Below, piece by piece: positions 10,608 through 20,375 of a stretch of DNA of 64,000 nt (its first letter is position 1; each line of letters opens with the position of its first letter). Position numbers and translations under genes: made by a program. Under the pieces are notes generated by a model. That model did no database searches and had not been told where the DNA came from. It saw only the letters and a list, made by a program, of their open reading frames with translations. The stretch lies in the NCBI GenBank assembly GCA_037043235.1, contig JAWRVZ010000247.1, forward strand, positions 1 through 64,000. Direction: 5' to 3'. The stretch is from Rhodeus uyekii. Taxonomy: Eukaryota; Chordata; Actinopteri; Cypriniformes; Acheilognathidae.

Positions 10608-12459
10608 ACTATAAACTCTCTCTTTTCCAGCACTTTAGACACTGTTGCTCCGTTGCGCTTAAAGAAGATTAAAGAAAATAGTCCAACACCGTGGTACAAC
10701 GAACACACACGGGCCCTCAAGAGAGCAGCCAGAAAAATGGAGTGGAGCTGGAAAAAAACTAAGCTTGAGGTTTTTTGCATTTCATGGAAAGACAGCTCTA
10801 TTGCATTCAGAAAGGCCTTAAAATCAGCTAGATCTACTTACTTTTCTACCCTCTTAGAAGAAAACAAATACAACCCTAGGTATTTATTTGATACAGTGAC
10901 TAAATTAACAAGAAATAAAGCCTCAACCCCAGATGCTTTAAATCAGCACAGCACTAATGACTTCATGGACTTCTTTACTTGCAAAATTCATAATATTAGA
11001 GAGAAAATTATAACCATGCAACCGTCTACTACAATATCACAAAATACAGTAAATTTTAGTGTCCCTGAAGAAAAACTCCACTCCTTCATTGCTATTGGGG
11101 AGGAAGAATTATCTAAACTCGTTAAATCATCAAAATCAACAACATGTATGCTAGACCCAATACCAACTAAGCTACTGAAAGAGATGCTTCCAGAAATCAT
11201 AGATCCTCTTCTTAATATTGTTAATTCATCTTTGTCATTAGGATACGTACCAAAAACCTTTAAACTAGCCGTAATTAAACCGCTTATTAAAAAAACACAA
11301 CTTGATCCTACAGAATTAGTTAATTACAGGCCGATATCAAATCTACCCTTTTTGTCAAAAATTCTAGAAAAGGCAATATCTTCACAACTATGTTCCTTTC
11401 TAGAAAGAAACAGCATCTACGAGGATTTCCAGTCAGGATTTAGACCATATCATAGTACTGAGACTGTTCTCATTAGAGTTACAAATGATTTGCTTTTATC
11501 ATCCGATTGTGGTTGTATCTCTCTGTTAGTGTTACTGGACCTTAGTGCTGCATTTGATACAATTGACCACAAAATCCTTCTGAATAGACTTGAAAACTAT
11601 GTTGGCATTAGTGGAGTTGCATTAGCCTGGTTCAAATCGTACTTCTTCTCATCCTGATGAAACGTACCAATTCAGTAAATTAACAGAATGCATAACTGAT
11701 ATAAAAAATTGGATGACTAATAACTTTCTACTGCTTCATTCTGAAAAAACAGAGATTCTAATTATTAAACCAAAAAGTTCAGCACATAATAATCTAGACT
11801 ACTGCCTAACACTTGATGGCTGTTCTGTCAAGTCTTCGTCATCAGTTAAAAACCTGGGTGTGCTCTTTGATACCAATCTTTCATTTGAAAGCCATGTTTC
11901 TAGCATCTGTAAAACGGCATTCTTCCATCTTAAAAATATATCTAAATTGCGACATATGCTCTCAAAGACAAATGCGGAAAAGTTAGTTCATGCGTTCATG
12001 AGTTCAAGGCTAGATTATTGTAATGCTCTACTAGGTGGTTGCCCTGCACGCTTAATAAACAAATTCCAGCTGGTCCAAAATGCAGCAGCTCGAGTTCTTA
12101 CTAGAACCAGGAAGTATGAGCATATTAGCCCAGTTCTGTCAAACCTGCACTGGCTTCCTATTAAACACCGAATACATTTTAAAATCTTGCTAATTACTTA
12201 CAAAGCATTAAATGGTTTAGCTCCACAGTACTTGAGCGATCTCCTAACACATTATAGTCCTTCACGTCTATTGCGATCCCAAAATACTGACCAGCTTATA
12301 ATACCTAGAATATCAAAGTCAACTGCTGGCGGTCGATCCTTTTCCTATTTAGCTCCTAAACTCTGGAACAGTCTTCCTAATACAGTTCGGGAAGCAGACA
12401 CACTCTGTCAGTTTAAATCTAGACTAAAAACACATCTCTTCAACCTGGCATACACATAA
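10608..12459 (+). pseudogene. L2 LINE ORF2 reverse transcriptase, internally deleted
   Basis: This is the 3' half of the L2 copy begun at 6255. Frame 10653-11657 covers the fingers and palm start: LDPIPTKLLKEMLP, NYRPISNLPFLSKILEK, then DFQSGFRPYHSTET and LLDLSAAFDTIDH (motif A). It stops just after AWFKSY. Frame 11713-12459 resumes at the thumb and C-terminal domain (K-N-W-M-T-N-N-F-L-L-L...) and ends LKTHLFNLAYT. The region between, which in this family holds G-V-P-Q-G-S-V-L-G-P-L-L-F and the Y-A-D-D catalytic box, is deleted. The copy cannot encode active reverse transcriptase. Confidence 0.92.
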
Positions 12460-13000
12460 CACATTATACATACATTTTTAATCCAAATCATGTAAAATGA
12501 TTGTTAGGCTGCATAATTTAGATAAGCCGGAACCGGGAACATTCCCATAACACCTGATGTACTCGATACATCAGAAGAAGAACATCTACACTGATATTGG
12601 TCTCTGTTTATTCCGAGGTTACCGTGGTCAGCCGGATCCAGATCAGATGAAGGACCTGGACACGAGCACAGCACTGCCCTGAAGTGTCTGCGGAGACCGT
12701 GACTCTACTAAAACCCTCCCCGGTGTAGATCATGAACCCATCTCCAATCGGACCAAATTAGGCTTAATATTAGACTTTAATTTTCAATATAATAATCAAA
12801 CTATCAATCAATCAAATCGATCAATAATCATAACTTAGCACTTAATATTCATCAATTTTATTAATTCGCCTGCTCTTTTAAGGCTGCCGTTAAGCCAAAC
12901 AAACTTTGTTTATAATGTTTTCATGTGACCAATGTGTCAAAAAAAAAAAACAATCTGTATTGTAAAAAGCGCTATATAAGTAAAGGTGACTTGACTTGAC
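12460..13000 (+). mobile_element. L2 LINE 3' untranslated region and tail
   Basis: A conserved ~540 bp segment follows the ORF2 stop and ends with GCGCTATATAAGTAAAGG and the TGACT-type repeat TGACTTGACTTGAC. The same segment terminates the copies at 20.7-21.4, 38.8-39.3 and 39.6-40.2 kb, which fixes the 3' end of the family. Confidence 0.92.
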
Positions 13001-13440
13001 TATTCTGCATTTCTTTCTATTTGTTTTTCAACAGGGAGTTAGGAAAGTTATATGTATTTTATTTTTCTACTTGGTTATGTTATTTACTTTATTCCCTCTT
13101 TTTGTTTTATATTCATTCTGTTTGTTATTTTGGCCTTTGGACATCCTGAAGAGATGCTAACAAACAAAAAAAACAGATAAATGCACAATTACACAACGTA
13201 CAGAGTTGGACAAAGGACCCACATTTCATAAACACAGGTTATTTGAAGTTGGATTATAAAAATAACAATTATGTTACAATGTTACAATTATGTATTATAA
13301 ATAATAGAAACAGGCTTGCTTGAGTTATTCATATGCTAAAATGGTTATTCTAGTAAATGGCTTTGAAACGTTGGCTTTGCTATTAGTGATTTGTCAATAT
13401 CTGTGATACTCAGTGTTCTCATACTAAAACCACATGAAGA
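13001..13440. other. No feature recognised
   Basis: AT-rich sequence between the L2 tail and the hAT remnant; I see no gene, clear repeat end or regulatory signal. Confidence 0.4.
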
Positions 13441-13449
13441 AATGGAATA

Positions 13450-13830
13450 GAATATGAAAACTTGAACTCAAAAAGGTGACTTTTCTTGCATTTGAATGAC
13501 TTTATCACTCTTTGTGGGCAGAACATAATATGTTTTGTCCCAAGGTAAATTTCTTTTCATGATTAGTAATAATGTTACGTTGTTCGGCTGGTGCAGACTG
13601 CTGCTCTGTTGTAGGCTCTCGTTGGCCAGAGCGTTTGGATGTTTGGAGCGTAGATGGCGAAGCATTGAGGACGTATTATTAGAATATGATCAAGTTTGAT
13701 CACATATCATGACACTTTATTAGGAGTGTCGAGACTGAAGAGTTCCCACACTTGAGAACGTGGTCTCTTGCGTGCATTCTCCATATCATTAAACACAATG
13801 TGAGCTGCTGGCAACTGAGGACAGCGTTTA
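13450..13830 (-). pseudogene. BED zinc-finger remnant of a hAT/ZBED-type transposase
   Basis: One minus-strand frame reads RKRPRSQVWELFSLDTPNKV up to a stop, and a shifted frame continues N-N-T-S-S-M-L-R-H-L-R-S-K-H-P. Together these give the layout of a BED finger (aromatic W-x-x-F start, then M-L-R-H-L-x-x-K-H-P); the second Cys region between them is damaged by the frameshift and stop codons. BED fingers occur in hAT transposases and the ZBED genes derived from them. Downstream sequence at 14040-14075 has GAAGCTTCG and CACGTGAC, also seen in hAT termini. A dead fragment. Confidence 0.75.
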
Positions 13831-13899
13831 CAGATCTTTTATTCAATATTTCTGGGAACAGTGGTTGAGCTTGCATAGTAATTACACATAATTTCATTC

Positions 13900-14440
13900 A
13901 GATGTTTTATATAGTAGTACTTTCATTACAACAGTACTCCAAGTTAAAATAAAATAATAATATTGCAATAAGTGGATAGCGGGTATAGGACGGCTCAATT
14001 GCTGCGCTCTGTGAGTCCGTGGTGACGCGTTAGGCAGGTAACGAAGCTTCGTTCCCACAGGTCACGTGACAGCCCCATTTCACAGCAATGCTCCACAAAA
14101 CACTGTTTGCAAGCACTACTGTGTCAAAAACTCCAGACGTGTGTCAAGCGACCCGTCCCGTCCTGTGTTATCCTTGCCTGTGTTCTGACTCTGCCTTGCT
14201 CACCGAGTTTGATTCTGTGCCGCCTGCCCCTTGTGTATTGTTCACCTGGACTCTGATTGTTTGCTGCCTGTCCTGACCCACTGCCTGTTATGACCACTCT
14301 CTCTGCCTTGCCCTTGACAAGGGGATTCGACCTCAGCCTGTTTGTACCCTGACACTCTCTAACGTAAATAAACTTCAGCTCTTAACCCGCCTGAGTCCTC
14401 GGTACTCTTATCTACTTTTGTATCTTCTGGCAGAATCGTT
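13900..14440. other. hAT-flank and LTR-like sequence, unresolved
   Basis: Pyrimidine-rich, C+T-heavy text from 14130 to 14400 followed by GTAAATAAAC resembles the U3-R part of the other LTRs here, but I found neither TG...CA ends nor a target duplication. Confidence 0.3.
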
Positions 14441-14510
14441 TTCTGTATTCCTTAGAATTGTAAGTCGATTTGGATAAATGAATAAATGTAAATGTGTTAT
14501 AGATTACAAT
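14441..14510 (+). repeat. V-SINE-type 3' tail fragment
   Basis: GTAAGTCGATTTGGATAAA followed by AAATGTAAATGTG resembles the conserved tail of tRNA-derived V-SINEs, which is seen in full at 30955-31006. No tRNA head is present. Confidence 0.5.
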
Positions 14511-14920
14511 GTGTAAATGGTTCAATAAATAATTTGTAATACAAATGGATCTAGAAGTTCATTATAGTTCTAGTTTCATGAAGTTTGCAAAGACATATAT
14601 GAGCTTTAAACTATTTAAGGCCCGTTTTACATTTCCCAATCATATTGAAAACATATTTGTTAAGTGGAAATAATATATTGTTGTCCAATTCAAATGAAAC
14701 GGCAACATCTCTTTTAATATAACACAATGACTAACACTTCTATAAATGTACACTTAACTCATTTCATATTGGAGTAATGGGATGGCCATTACTATGGCCA
14801 TATATTTGTGTTTAACTTTATGCCATTAGCAGGTGGTTAAATGTTGAGTCCCTTTGCTACACAAAAAAGATGGGTTACACTTTTCAATAAAGTCACATTT
14901 TAAACATTATTTAATGCATT

Positions 14921-15272
14921 TGTCACAGTCTTGTCGCGTCTGTCACATCCGGGTTCCTCTGTGTCTCCCAAATCCTTCCCACTCCTGTCTTGTTAGTCAT
15001 TACCCTGCTGATTATGTCAGCTGTCCCCAATTTGCCCTTGTGTATAAATCCCCTTCATGTTCCCCGTGTCCTTGTCGGTGATTGTAGTGTTTATGTCGGA
15101 GTTTATGTTTATGTTGTGGATGTTCTCCCAGTTCTGAGGTTTTGCACCCCTGCGTGCCTTTTGAGTTTATAGTTAAAGTGTTTTTGTTTTCGTTATTAAA
15201 TCTGTCTGCTTTGATCCCGTCTCCGCCCGCGTTTCTCCACATCGCACAGCAACACACACGAACAGCATAACA
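14921..15272 (+). mobile_element. Solo LTR, 352 bp, target duplication GCATT
   Basis: It starts TGTCACAGTC, ends ...CATAACA and is flanked by GCATT at 14916-14920 and 15273-15277. Internal signals are in LTR order: TATAAATCC near 15043 and a TTATTAAA polyadenylation-like signal near 15195. No internal region remains, so it is the product of LTR-LTR recombination. Confidence 0.85.
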
Positions 15273-15339
15273 GCATTAACTAAAATGAAGTTAAAAAATA
15301 TTTTTCATAAAATAATATTAAGAGATGCAATGTGTAACT

Positions 15340-16097
15340 GCTGAAATTAACAGTTTCCCCCACACCATTACACCACCACCACCACCCCGCACAGTGGTAA
15401 CAAGGCATGATGGATCCATGTTCTTATTTTGTTTACGCCAAATTCTGACTCTACCATCTGAATGTCTCAACAGAAATCGAGACTCATCAGACCAGGCAAC
15501 ATTTTTCCAGTCTTCAACTGTCCAATTCTGTTGAGCTCGTGCAAATTGTAGCGTCTTTTTTCCTTTTTGGAGATGAGTGGTACCAGATGGGTCTTCTGCT
15601 GTTGTTAGCCCATCCGCCTCAAGGTTGTGCGTGTTGTGGCTTCACAAATGCTTTGCTGCAAACCTCAGTTGTAACAAGTGGTTATTTCAGTCAAAGTTGC
15701 TCTTCTATCAGCTTGAATCAGTCGCCCATGACCTCTGACCTCTAGCATCAACAAGGCATTTTCTCCCACATGACTGCCACATACTGGATGTTTTTCCCTT
15801 TTAACACCATTCTTTGTAAACCCTAGAAATGGTTGTGCGTGAAAATCCCAGTAAGTGAGCAGATTGTGAAATACTCAGACCGGCCCGTCTGGCAGCAACA
15901 ACCATGCCACGCTCAAAATTGCTGAAATCACCTTTCTTTCCCATTCTGACATTCAGTTTGGAGTTCAGGAGATTGTCTTGACCAGGACCAACCCCTAAAT
16001 GCATTGAAGCAACTGCCATGTGATTGGTTGGTTAGATAATTGCATTAATGATAAATTTAACAGGGGTGTTCCTAATAATCCTTTAGGTGAGTGTATT
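15340..16097 (-). pseudogene. Tc1-like transposase fragment with one terminal repeat
   Basis: On the minus strand the frame 15801-16019 holds MGKKGDFSNFERGMVVAARR followed by A-G-L-S-I-S-Q-S-A-H-L-L-G-F-S-R-T-T-I-S-R-V-Y, the paired helix-turn-helix DNA-binding part of a Tc1 transposase. The remainder to 15340 is the same gene with broken frames (for example the stretch encoding the NRDSRLM/DWK region in antisense). The end at 16060-16097 (GGTGTTCCTAATAATCCTTT...) is the usual terminus of this fish Tc1 family. The catalytic DDE domain is incomplete. Confidence 0.85.
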
Positions 16098-16117
16098 GTG
16101 ACAATTTGATCAACAGC

Positions 16118-16432
16118 TGTAAGGCGCCGGGTGCAGGGGTGTGTTGTAGAACACGCCAGGAGAAGCGGATACAAACAAAAAACACTTTATTTATAAAACT
16201 GGAAAACAAAAGGCACTCGAGGGTGCAAACTTAGAACTCGGAGGGAGAAACTCAGAACAACCACTAACACCACCAAACATTGACAATCACTGACAAAGAC
16301 ATGATAAAACAGGAGGATTAAATACATGAGGAAATTACAAACAGGTGGCGAAACTAAAAGGGTAATCAGAACTAATGACAGCTATGGCAACACATGAGGG
16401 ACAAACATAAGGATCATGACATGACTGTGACA
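16118..16432 (-). repeat. 3' LTR of short LTR element 1
   Basis: Matches 17866-18180 with only a few differences (for example GGCGCC versus GGCGCT near the inner end). It includes a TTTATAAATAAAG-type TATA/polyadenylation region when read on the minus strand. Confidence 0.93.
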
Positions 16433-16549
16433 GTAGCTCCCCCTCCCGGAAGGCGCGACCTCGCGCCAAAACTGGTCAACAGCGGAGGGAGGGAGGGGGA
16501 CCAGGGGGAGGACAGGACAAGGAACGAAAAACTAGAGTCCATAACTAAA

Positions 16550-17272
16550 TTACAATGTCCAGGGGGGAACAGGCGGGATCAGGGGCCAGGCAGAGGGAGG
16601 TGACCAGGGAGGTGCAGGCGGAATCAGGGGCCGGACAGAGGGAGGTGACCAGGGAGGCTCAGGTGGGACAGGGGGCCCGGCAACCAAGTCAGTCCACGGA
16701 GACACCGATGGGCCGAGGACCCCGATTGATGCCGCTGGCTCCGGAGGCCGAGAAGGAGCTGGAACGACGAGCCTCCAAAGGACCAGCGGCAGGCCCGAGG
16801 ACTGACTCGGAGGCGGAGGGACTGAGGACACAGGGAGGCCCGGAGGGAGGGGGGAGCCAGCCGGAGCCGCAGGTGGAGGCCAGGCGACAACCGACCAAGG
16901 GACGACCGGAGGGACGAGGGAGCACGCAGGAGAGGAAAGGCTGAGGGATGCTGGTGGGACTGAGGGAGTGAGGAGTGGAAGTGATGCCGATGCGTCGACG
17001 GGCCGAGGTGGAATGAGGGGCACCGAGGTCCGAGGTGGAACCTCAATGCCCCGTGATGCCGGTGTTCCGCCGACGCATGGCAGCTCCCCGGTGTTGAGGG
17101 GAGCTAAAGTGTGGGTGCGGGACACAGGAGGAGACGGGGCAGAGTGCAGACATGGTAGAGGTGGTGGGAGAGGGAGGCTGGGTGGGAGTTCTGGTGGCTC
17201 GGGTTCAGGGAGGTCTGGGAGGTCAGGAAGGAACCAGAGGCCCGGGAATATAGGGAGTTTGGCCTGGGGCAA
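16550..17272 (-). CDS. Proline-rich ORF of short LTR element 1
   Basis: An open minus-strand frame of 240 residues, about a third proline, ends with I-P-P-V-P-P-W-T-L just before the 3' region and polypurine tract. The same tail (P-x-P-x-W-T-L) closes the frames of elements 2 and 3. No ATG opens it; the frame comes out of the upstream 27 bp array, so the true start is unclear. Upstream, near 17810, an ATG-GAA-x3-GCC-ACC start like that of element 3's mini-gag is visible but the capsid-like sequence has been lost. Function unknown. Confidence 0.6.
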   Translation of the reverse strand: MPQAKLPIFPGLWFLPDLPDLPEPEPPELPPSLPLPPPLPCLHSAPSPPVSRTHTLAPLNTGELPCVGGTPASRGIEVPPRTSVPLIPPRPVDASASLPLLTPSVPPASLSLSSPACSLVPPVVPWSVVAWPPPAAPAGSPLPPGLPVSSVPPPPSQSSGLPLVLWRLVVPAPSRPPEPAASIGVLGPSVSPWTDLVAGPPVPPEPPWSPPSVRPLIPPAPPWSPPSAWPLIPPVPPWTL

Positions 17273-17420
17273 ACACAGTTCATGGGCGGCCTGGGGAAAA
17301 CACAGTTCATGGGCGGCCTGGGGAAAACACAGTTCATGGGCGGCCTGGGGAAAACACAGTTCATGGGCGGCCTGGGGAAAACACAGTTCATGGACGGCCT
17401 GGGGAAAACACAGTTCATGG
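17262..17420. repeat. 27 bp tandem array, about 6 units
   Basis: The unit GGCCTGGGGAAAACACAGTT plus CATGGGC recurs about six times with few changes. Its length is divisible by three, leaving frames open on both strands (M-N-C-V-F-P-R-P-P on the minus strand, W-G-K-H-S-S-W-A-A on the plus strand). Confidence 0.93.
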
Positions 17421-17515
17421 CGGGCGGCCGGCGGAGGCTCTGGAAGGTCTAATAGGTCAGGCGGAGGTTCTGGGAGGTCTGGGAGGTCTAGGAGGTCTGG
17501 GAGGTCTAGGTGAGC

Positions 17516-17640
17516 CGGCGGAGGCGCGGGAACTGGCGCTGACGGGCGTCGAGGCGTGGGAACTGGCGCTGACGGGCGTCGAGGCGCGGGAACTGGCGCT
17601 GACGGGCGTCGAGGCGCGGGAACTGGCGCTGGAGCAGGCC
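17516..17640. repeat. 30 bp tandem array, 4 units
   Basis: GAGGCGCGGGAACTGGCGCT followed by GACGGGCGTC is repeated four times, the second unit with one change (GTG for GCG). On the element's sense strand it encodes A-S-S-R-A-S-T-P-V-S repeats. Confidence 0.93.
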
Positions 17641-17865
17641 TCTTCTGGAGAGCAACAGGCGCAGCAGTGGGTAGCGGAGCTGTGGGCGCGCACGCAGCTC
17701 AACCAGCGAGACGGACTGGTCCGAGCTGCGTACCGGCGGGCGCAGAGTCATCCTCCCACATAGCGGGCGTTGCGGCAGAGTGGCGTGCTTCTGCTGCAGG
17801 AGAGGTGGCGAATTCCATAACAGCGTGTCTGTCTTATGGGCGACAAAAAACCCGGTCAGTGATTC

Positions 17866-18180
17866 TGTAAGGCGCTGGGTGCAGGGGTGTGTTGTAGAAC
17901 ACGCCAGGAGAAGCGGATACAAACAAAAAACACTTTATTTATAAAACTGGAAAACAAAAGGCACTCGAGGGTGCAAACTTAGAACTCGGAGGGAGAAACT
18001 CAGAACAACCACTAACACCACCAAACATTGACAATCACTGACAAAGACATGATAAAACAGGAGGATTAAATACATGAGGAGATTACAAACAGGTGGCGAA
18101 ACTAAAAGGGTAATCAGAACTAATGACAGCTATGGCAACACATGAGGGACAAACATAAGGATCATGACATGACTGTGACA
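17866..18180 (-). repeat. 5' LTR of short LTR element 1
   Basis: Direct copy of the 16118-16432 repeat. The first internal bases (minus strand) are GAATCACTGACCGGG, similar to GAACAACCGACCGGG in element 3, and are not a usual tRNA-complementary TGG primer site. Confidence 0.93.
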
Positions 18181-18185
18181 ACAGC

Positions 18186-18336
18186 ACAAAATAAAGAAAA
18201 TAAAGAAAGAAAGGGGTGCCAGCCTGACATGAAAATCAGACAATTATTTGTTGTTGCATATCAATCATCATCACAGGAATCAAATAAGGAAATAATATAT
18301 GATCCCCTATGTTAGTTAATTCTGTCTGTTCATTTC

Positions 18337-18381
<45 letters not shown>

Positions 18382-19033
18382 CAAATCTCACCAACACAAA
18401 TCAGTCAAAAGGTAACATATATATTCACACAATCCACAATGTCAAATACCACTTTCACAAACTCTATACAATTTACAGCAATTCCACAATCTCGACAAAT
18501 AAACCCAAGAAACAAAAGTATTCACACAATATCAACAGTCATGTCACAAATCATTTATGCAGATCCACAGAGAGTCTATAGTTCATCGTGGGGATTGAAG
18601 TGCATCATGTGTTTTGTGTAGCGCACACTTGAAAAAGTCTCCAGTTCCAGCGAATGCAAAACAAACCCCACCCCTACATTTAAACAAATGAATTACAATC
18701 AGCATAAATAAACAAACTCCCAAAATAAACATCATCAACAAACAAAAAGGTTCGGACTTACAATTTCCCAGTATAACTGTTTTTATTTACCGGTTTCACT
18801 TCTAACGAGTATGCCTGCTGTTAGCGGGAGATTCGATCTCTGAGACAGAGTCCGGTAGAGGAACCACGAGCGTCAGCGAGTAACTCCAAGTTCGGCCACA
18901 GTAAACACTATCATGGTAACTGCAATCTGACGCTTTTTTATTTCCGCTAAGCGGATGACATCACATCTATTACCTGAGATTTAAAGGGAAAGACCGCTTT
19001 AATTAAATTGAAGTTTGTTACAGTATGTACATA
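18186..19033. other. No gene recognised; contains (AT)n at 18342-18377
   Basis: Contains an (AT)18-type microsatellite and an ordinary AT-rich flank. A more GC-rich patch at 18780-18920 on the minus strand could be an untranslated exon with a GTAAAT donor-like site, but nothing identifies it. Confidence 0.4.
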
Positions 19034-19354
19034 TGTCACAATCATGTTGTGTCTTGTGTATTTAACTGATTTGACTCATCTTTGCAGAATTATTGTAATT
19101 CAGCCATATTGGAGGAGCATCATGAGCGTCATTGGCATAAATGGAGGCATAAAAGTTATAGAAAGAGCGACAGCAAGGAAGGACTAGAGAGGACCAGACC
19201 TGGATTTATGTTGTGTTTTCGTGTTTGTGTGGGCAGCAGTCATCCGTGAGGGGCTGCTGCCAGTACTTTTATGTCAAATTAAAAGTCTGTTAAGTATTTG
19301 CTGGTTCCCACCAGTTCACGTCTCTTTCCTCCCCAAACTAAGAACTGTGTTACA
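19034..19354 (+). mobile_element. 5' LTR of an LTR retroelement
   Basis: Starts TGTCACAATC, ends TGTGTTACA, and is followed after one T by TGGTGCCAAAACCCTGGA (19356-19373), which matches the complement of a tRNA-Phe 3' end with a few changes. It has a CATAAAAG box near 19149 and ATTAAA near 19278. The 3' LTR is not in the window, so the copy is truncated downstream. Confidence 0.75.
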
Positions 19355-19355
19355 T

Positions 19356-19373
19356 TGGTGCCAAAACCCTGGA
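19356..19373 (+). promoter_or_regulatory. Primer binding site, tRNA-Phe-like
   Basis: TGGTGCCAAAACCCTGGA lies one base after the LTR. tRNA-Phe ends in ...CCCGGGTTTCGGCACCA, and its complement differs from this site at only a couple of positions. Confidence 0.65.
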
Positions 19374-19915
19374 GGTAGGAGGGACACGTTTCCAGAGAGT
19401 CCTTGCTGGATTGCGGTGCTGTGGAGGTCAGGCAGCATGAAAGAAGCTTGAGGATCTGGAGCAGAGGATCGTGTGGGAAGGAGAGCCCTGCCGTGGTCCT
19501 GGGACAAGGTGGGGTTACTGCCGTCTGCCGTGATCAGGGAGGAGCCGGGAACTCACTGGGGGACTCGCTGCTGGCTGTCTTCGAGAGGAGGAGTAATCAC
19601 TGGCCGCCAGGAGCCGGAGGAGCATTGGGCTGTCCTTCAAACAGCGTCCAGTGGTATGCCATCGCATGGTACCACAAGTAAGAGACTCTTGGTTGGTCCC
19701 GGACCGAGAGCCAGTATGTCAGGGCACAGAACTGAGACTTTTCTTGCGACGACATATGAAAGCACACAGCCAATGAAAAATAAAATACTCTCCTGTCTAT
19801 AGTATTGACCCAGCCTGTCTTGTTAACTCTGGTTAACTGGTTAGTTTTGGCCCAACTTTTTCCCTTTCTCCCCAATCCTTGAAACTGTGTTTTTGTTGTG
19901 TTTCTTGGGTACTGG
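19374..19915 (+). mobile_element. Leader/internal remnant of the LTR element at 19034
   Basis: G-rich sequence without a convincing frame follows the primer site. It probably represents the element's leader; no gag or pol motif is visible before the LINE fragment begins near 19920. Confidence 0.4.
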
Positions 19916-19919
19916 GATG

Positions 19920-20070
19920 ATGGTGGACCATTGGAAGTAGGAGGGGACTTTACACAGCTCCAGTGATCTGTTGAATATCAGTGTGAAGATAGGTGACTGC
20001 TGGACAGCACAAACTTTGAGACAGGCTGGTGAGACACCGCCTGGGCCCAGGTGGTCAGTGTTGGTGCTGT
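19920..20070 (-). mobile_element. Rex1/CR1-type LINE reverse transcriptase fragment
   Basis: Minus-strand reading in broken frames gives G-V-S-P-A-C-L-K-x-C and F-N-R-S-L-E-L-C-K-V-P-S, matching the same region of the Rex1 copy at 43.0-43.1 kb (ISSACLKSCADQLAPVF..IFNRSLEQCEVP). Short and decayed. Confidence 0.65.
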
Positions 20071-20335
20071 GCTCCCATTTAAAAGAGGTTTCTGTCTTGG
20101 GAATCTAAGATGGCAGCGGCCACTCCAGATACAAAACGGTGCTATTTCGTCTTTTTAATGCGACTTTACATGACATATGGACATCGGTGTATGTATGCCA
20201 TACACTCTTAAGTCTAAATAACAACACCACAGTTGCTCTACGACATGATCTGTTGAAGAATCTAAGTGATCTTGGCATGCTGCATGCATTGGCTTGGCAT
20301 CTTGGCATGCTGCGGAGTCCAGGCCTTCAGTCCTC

Positions 20336-20369
20336 AATGTTGCCGGATACCAGTGTATCCGGCAACATT
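20336..20369. repeat. Perfect 15 bp hairpin with CAGT loop
   Basis: AATGTTGCCGGATAC, then CAGT, then GTATCCGGCAACATT. The palindrome abuts the point where the truncated L2 begins (about 20376). Just upstream, CTTGGCATGCTGC is repeated. It may mark an element end or a foldback formed at a breakpoint. Confidence 0.9.
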
Positions 20370-20375
20370 ATTGTT

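Larger units (their letters stand above)
16118..18180 (-). mobile_element. Short LTR retrotransposon 1, pol-less, target duplication ACAGC
   Basis: Two direct 315 bp LTRs (16118-16432 and 17866-18180) are flanked by ACAGC at 16113-16117 and 18181-18185. In element orientation (minus strand) the LTR runs TGTCACAGTC...TTACA. A polypurine tract (GGGAGGGGGAGC) lies right before the 3' LTR. The interior is only 1.43 kb and lacks protease, reverse transcriptase, RNase H and integrase. It encodes a proline-rich frame and two tandem arrays. LTRs are nearly identical, suggesting a fairly recent insertion. Confidence 0.93.

Noticed and set aside
17262..17420. Regular direct repeats that could suggest a CRISPR-like array
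   Set aside because: Units are contiguous without spacers and lie inside an LTR element of a vertebrate genome; a VNTR.
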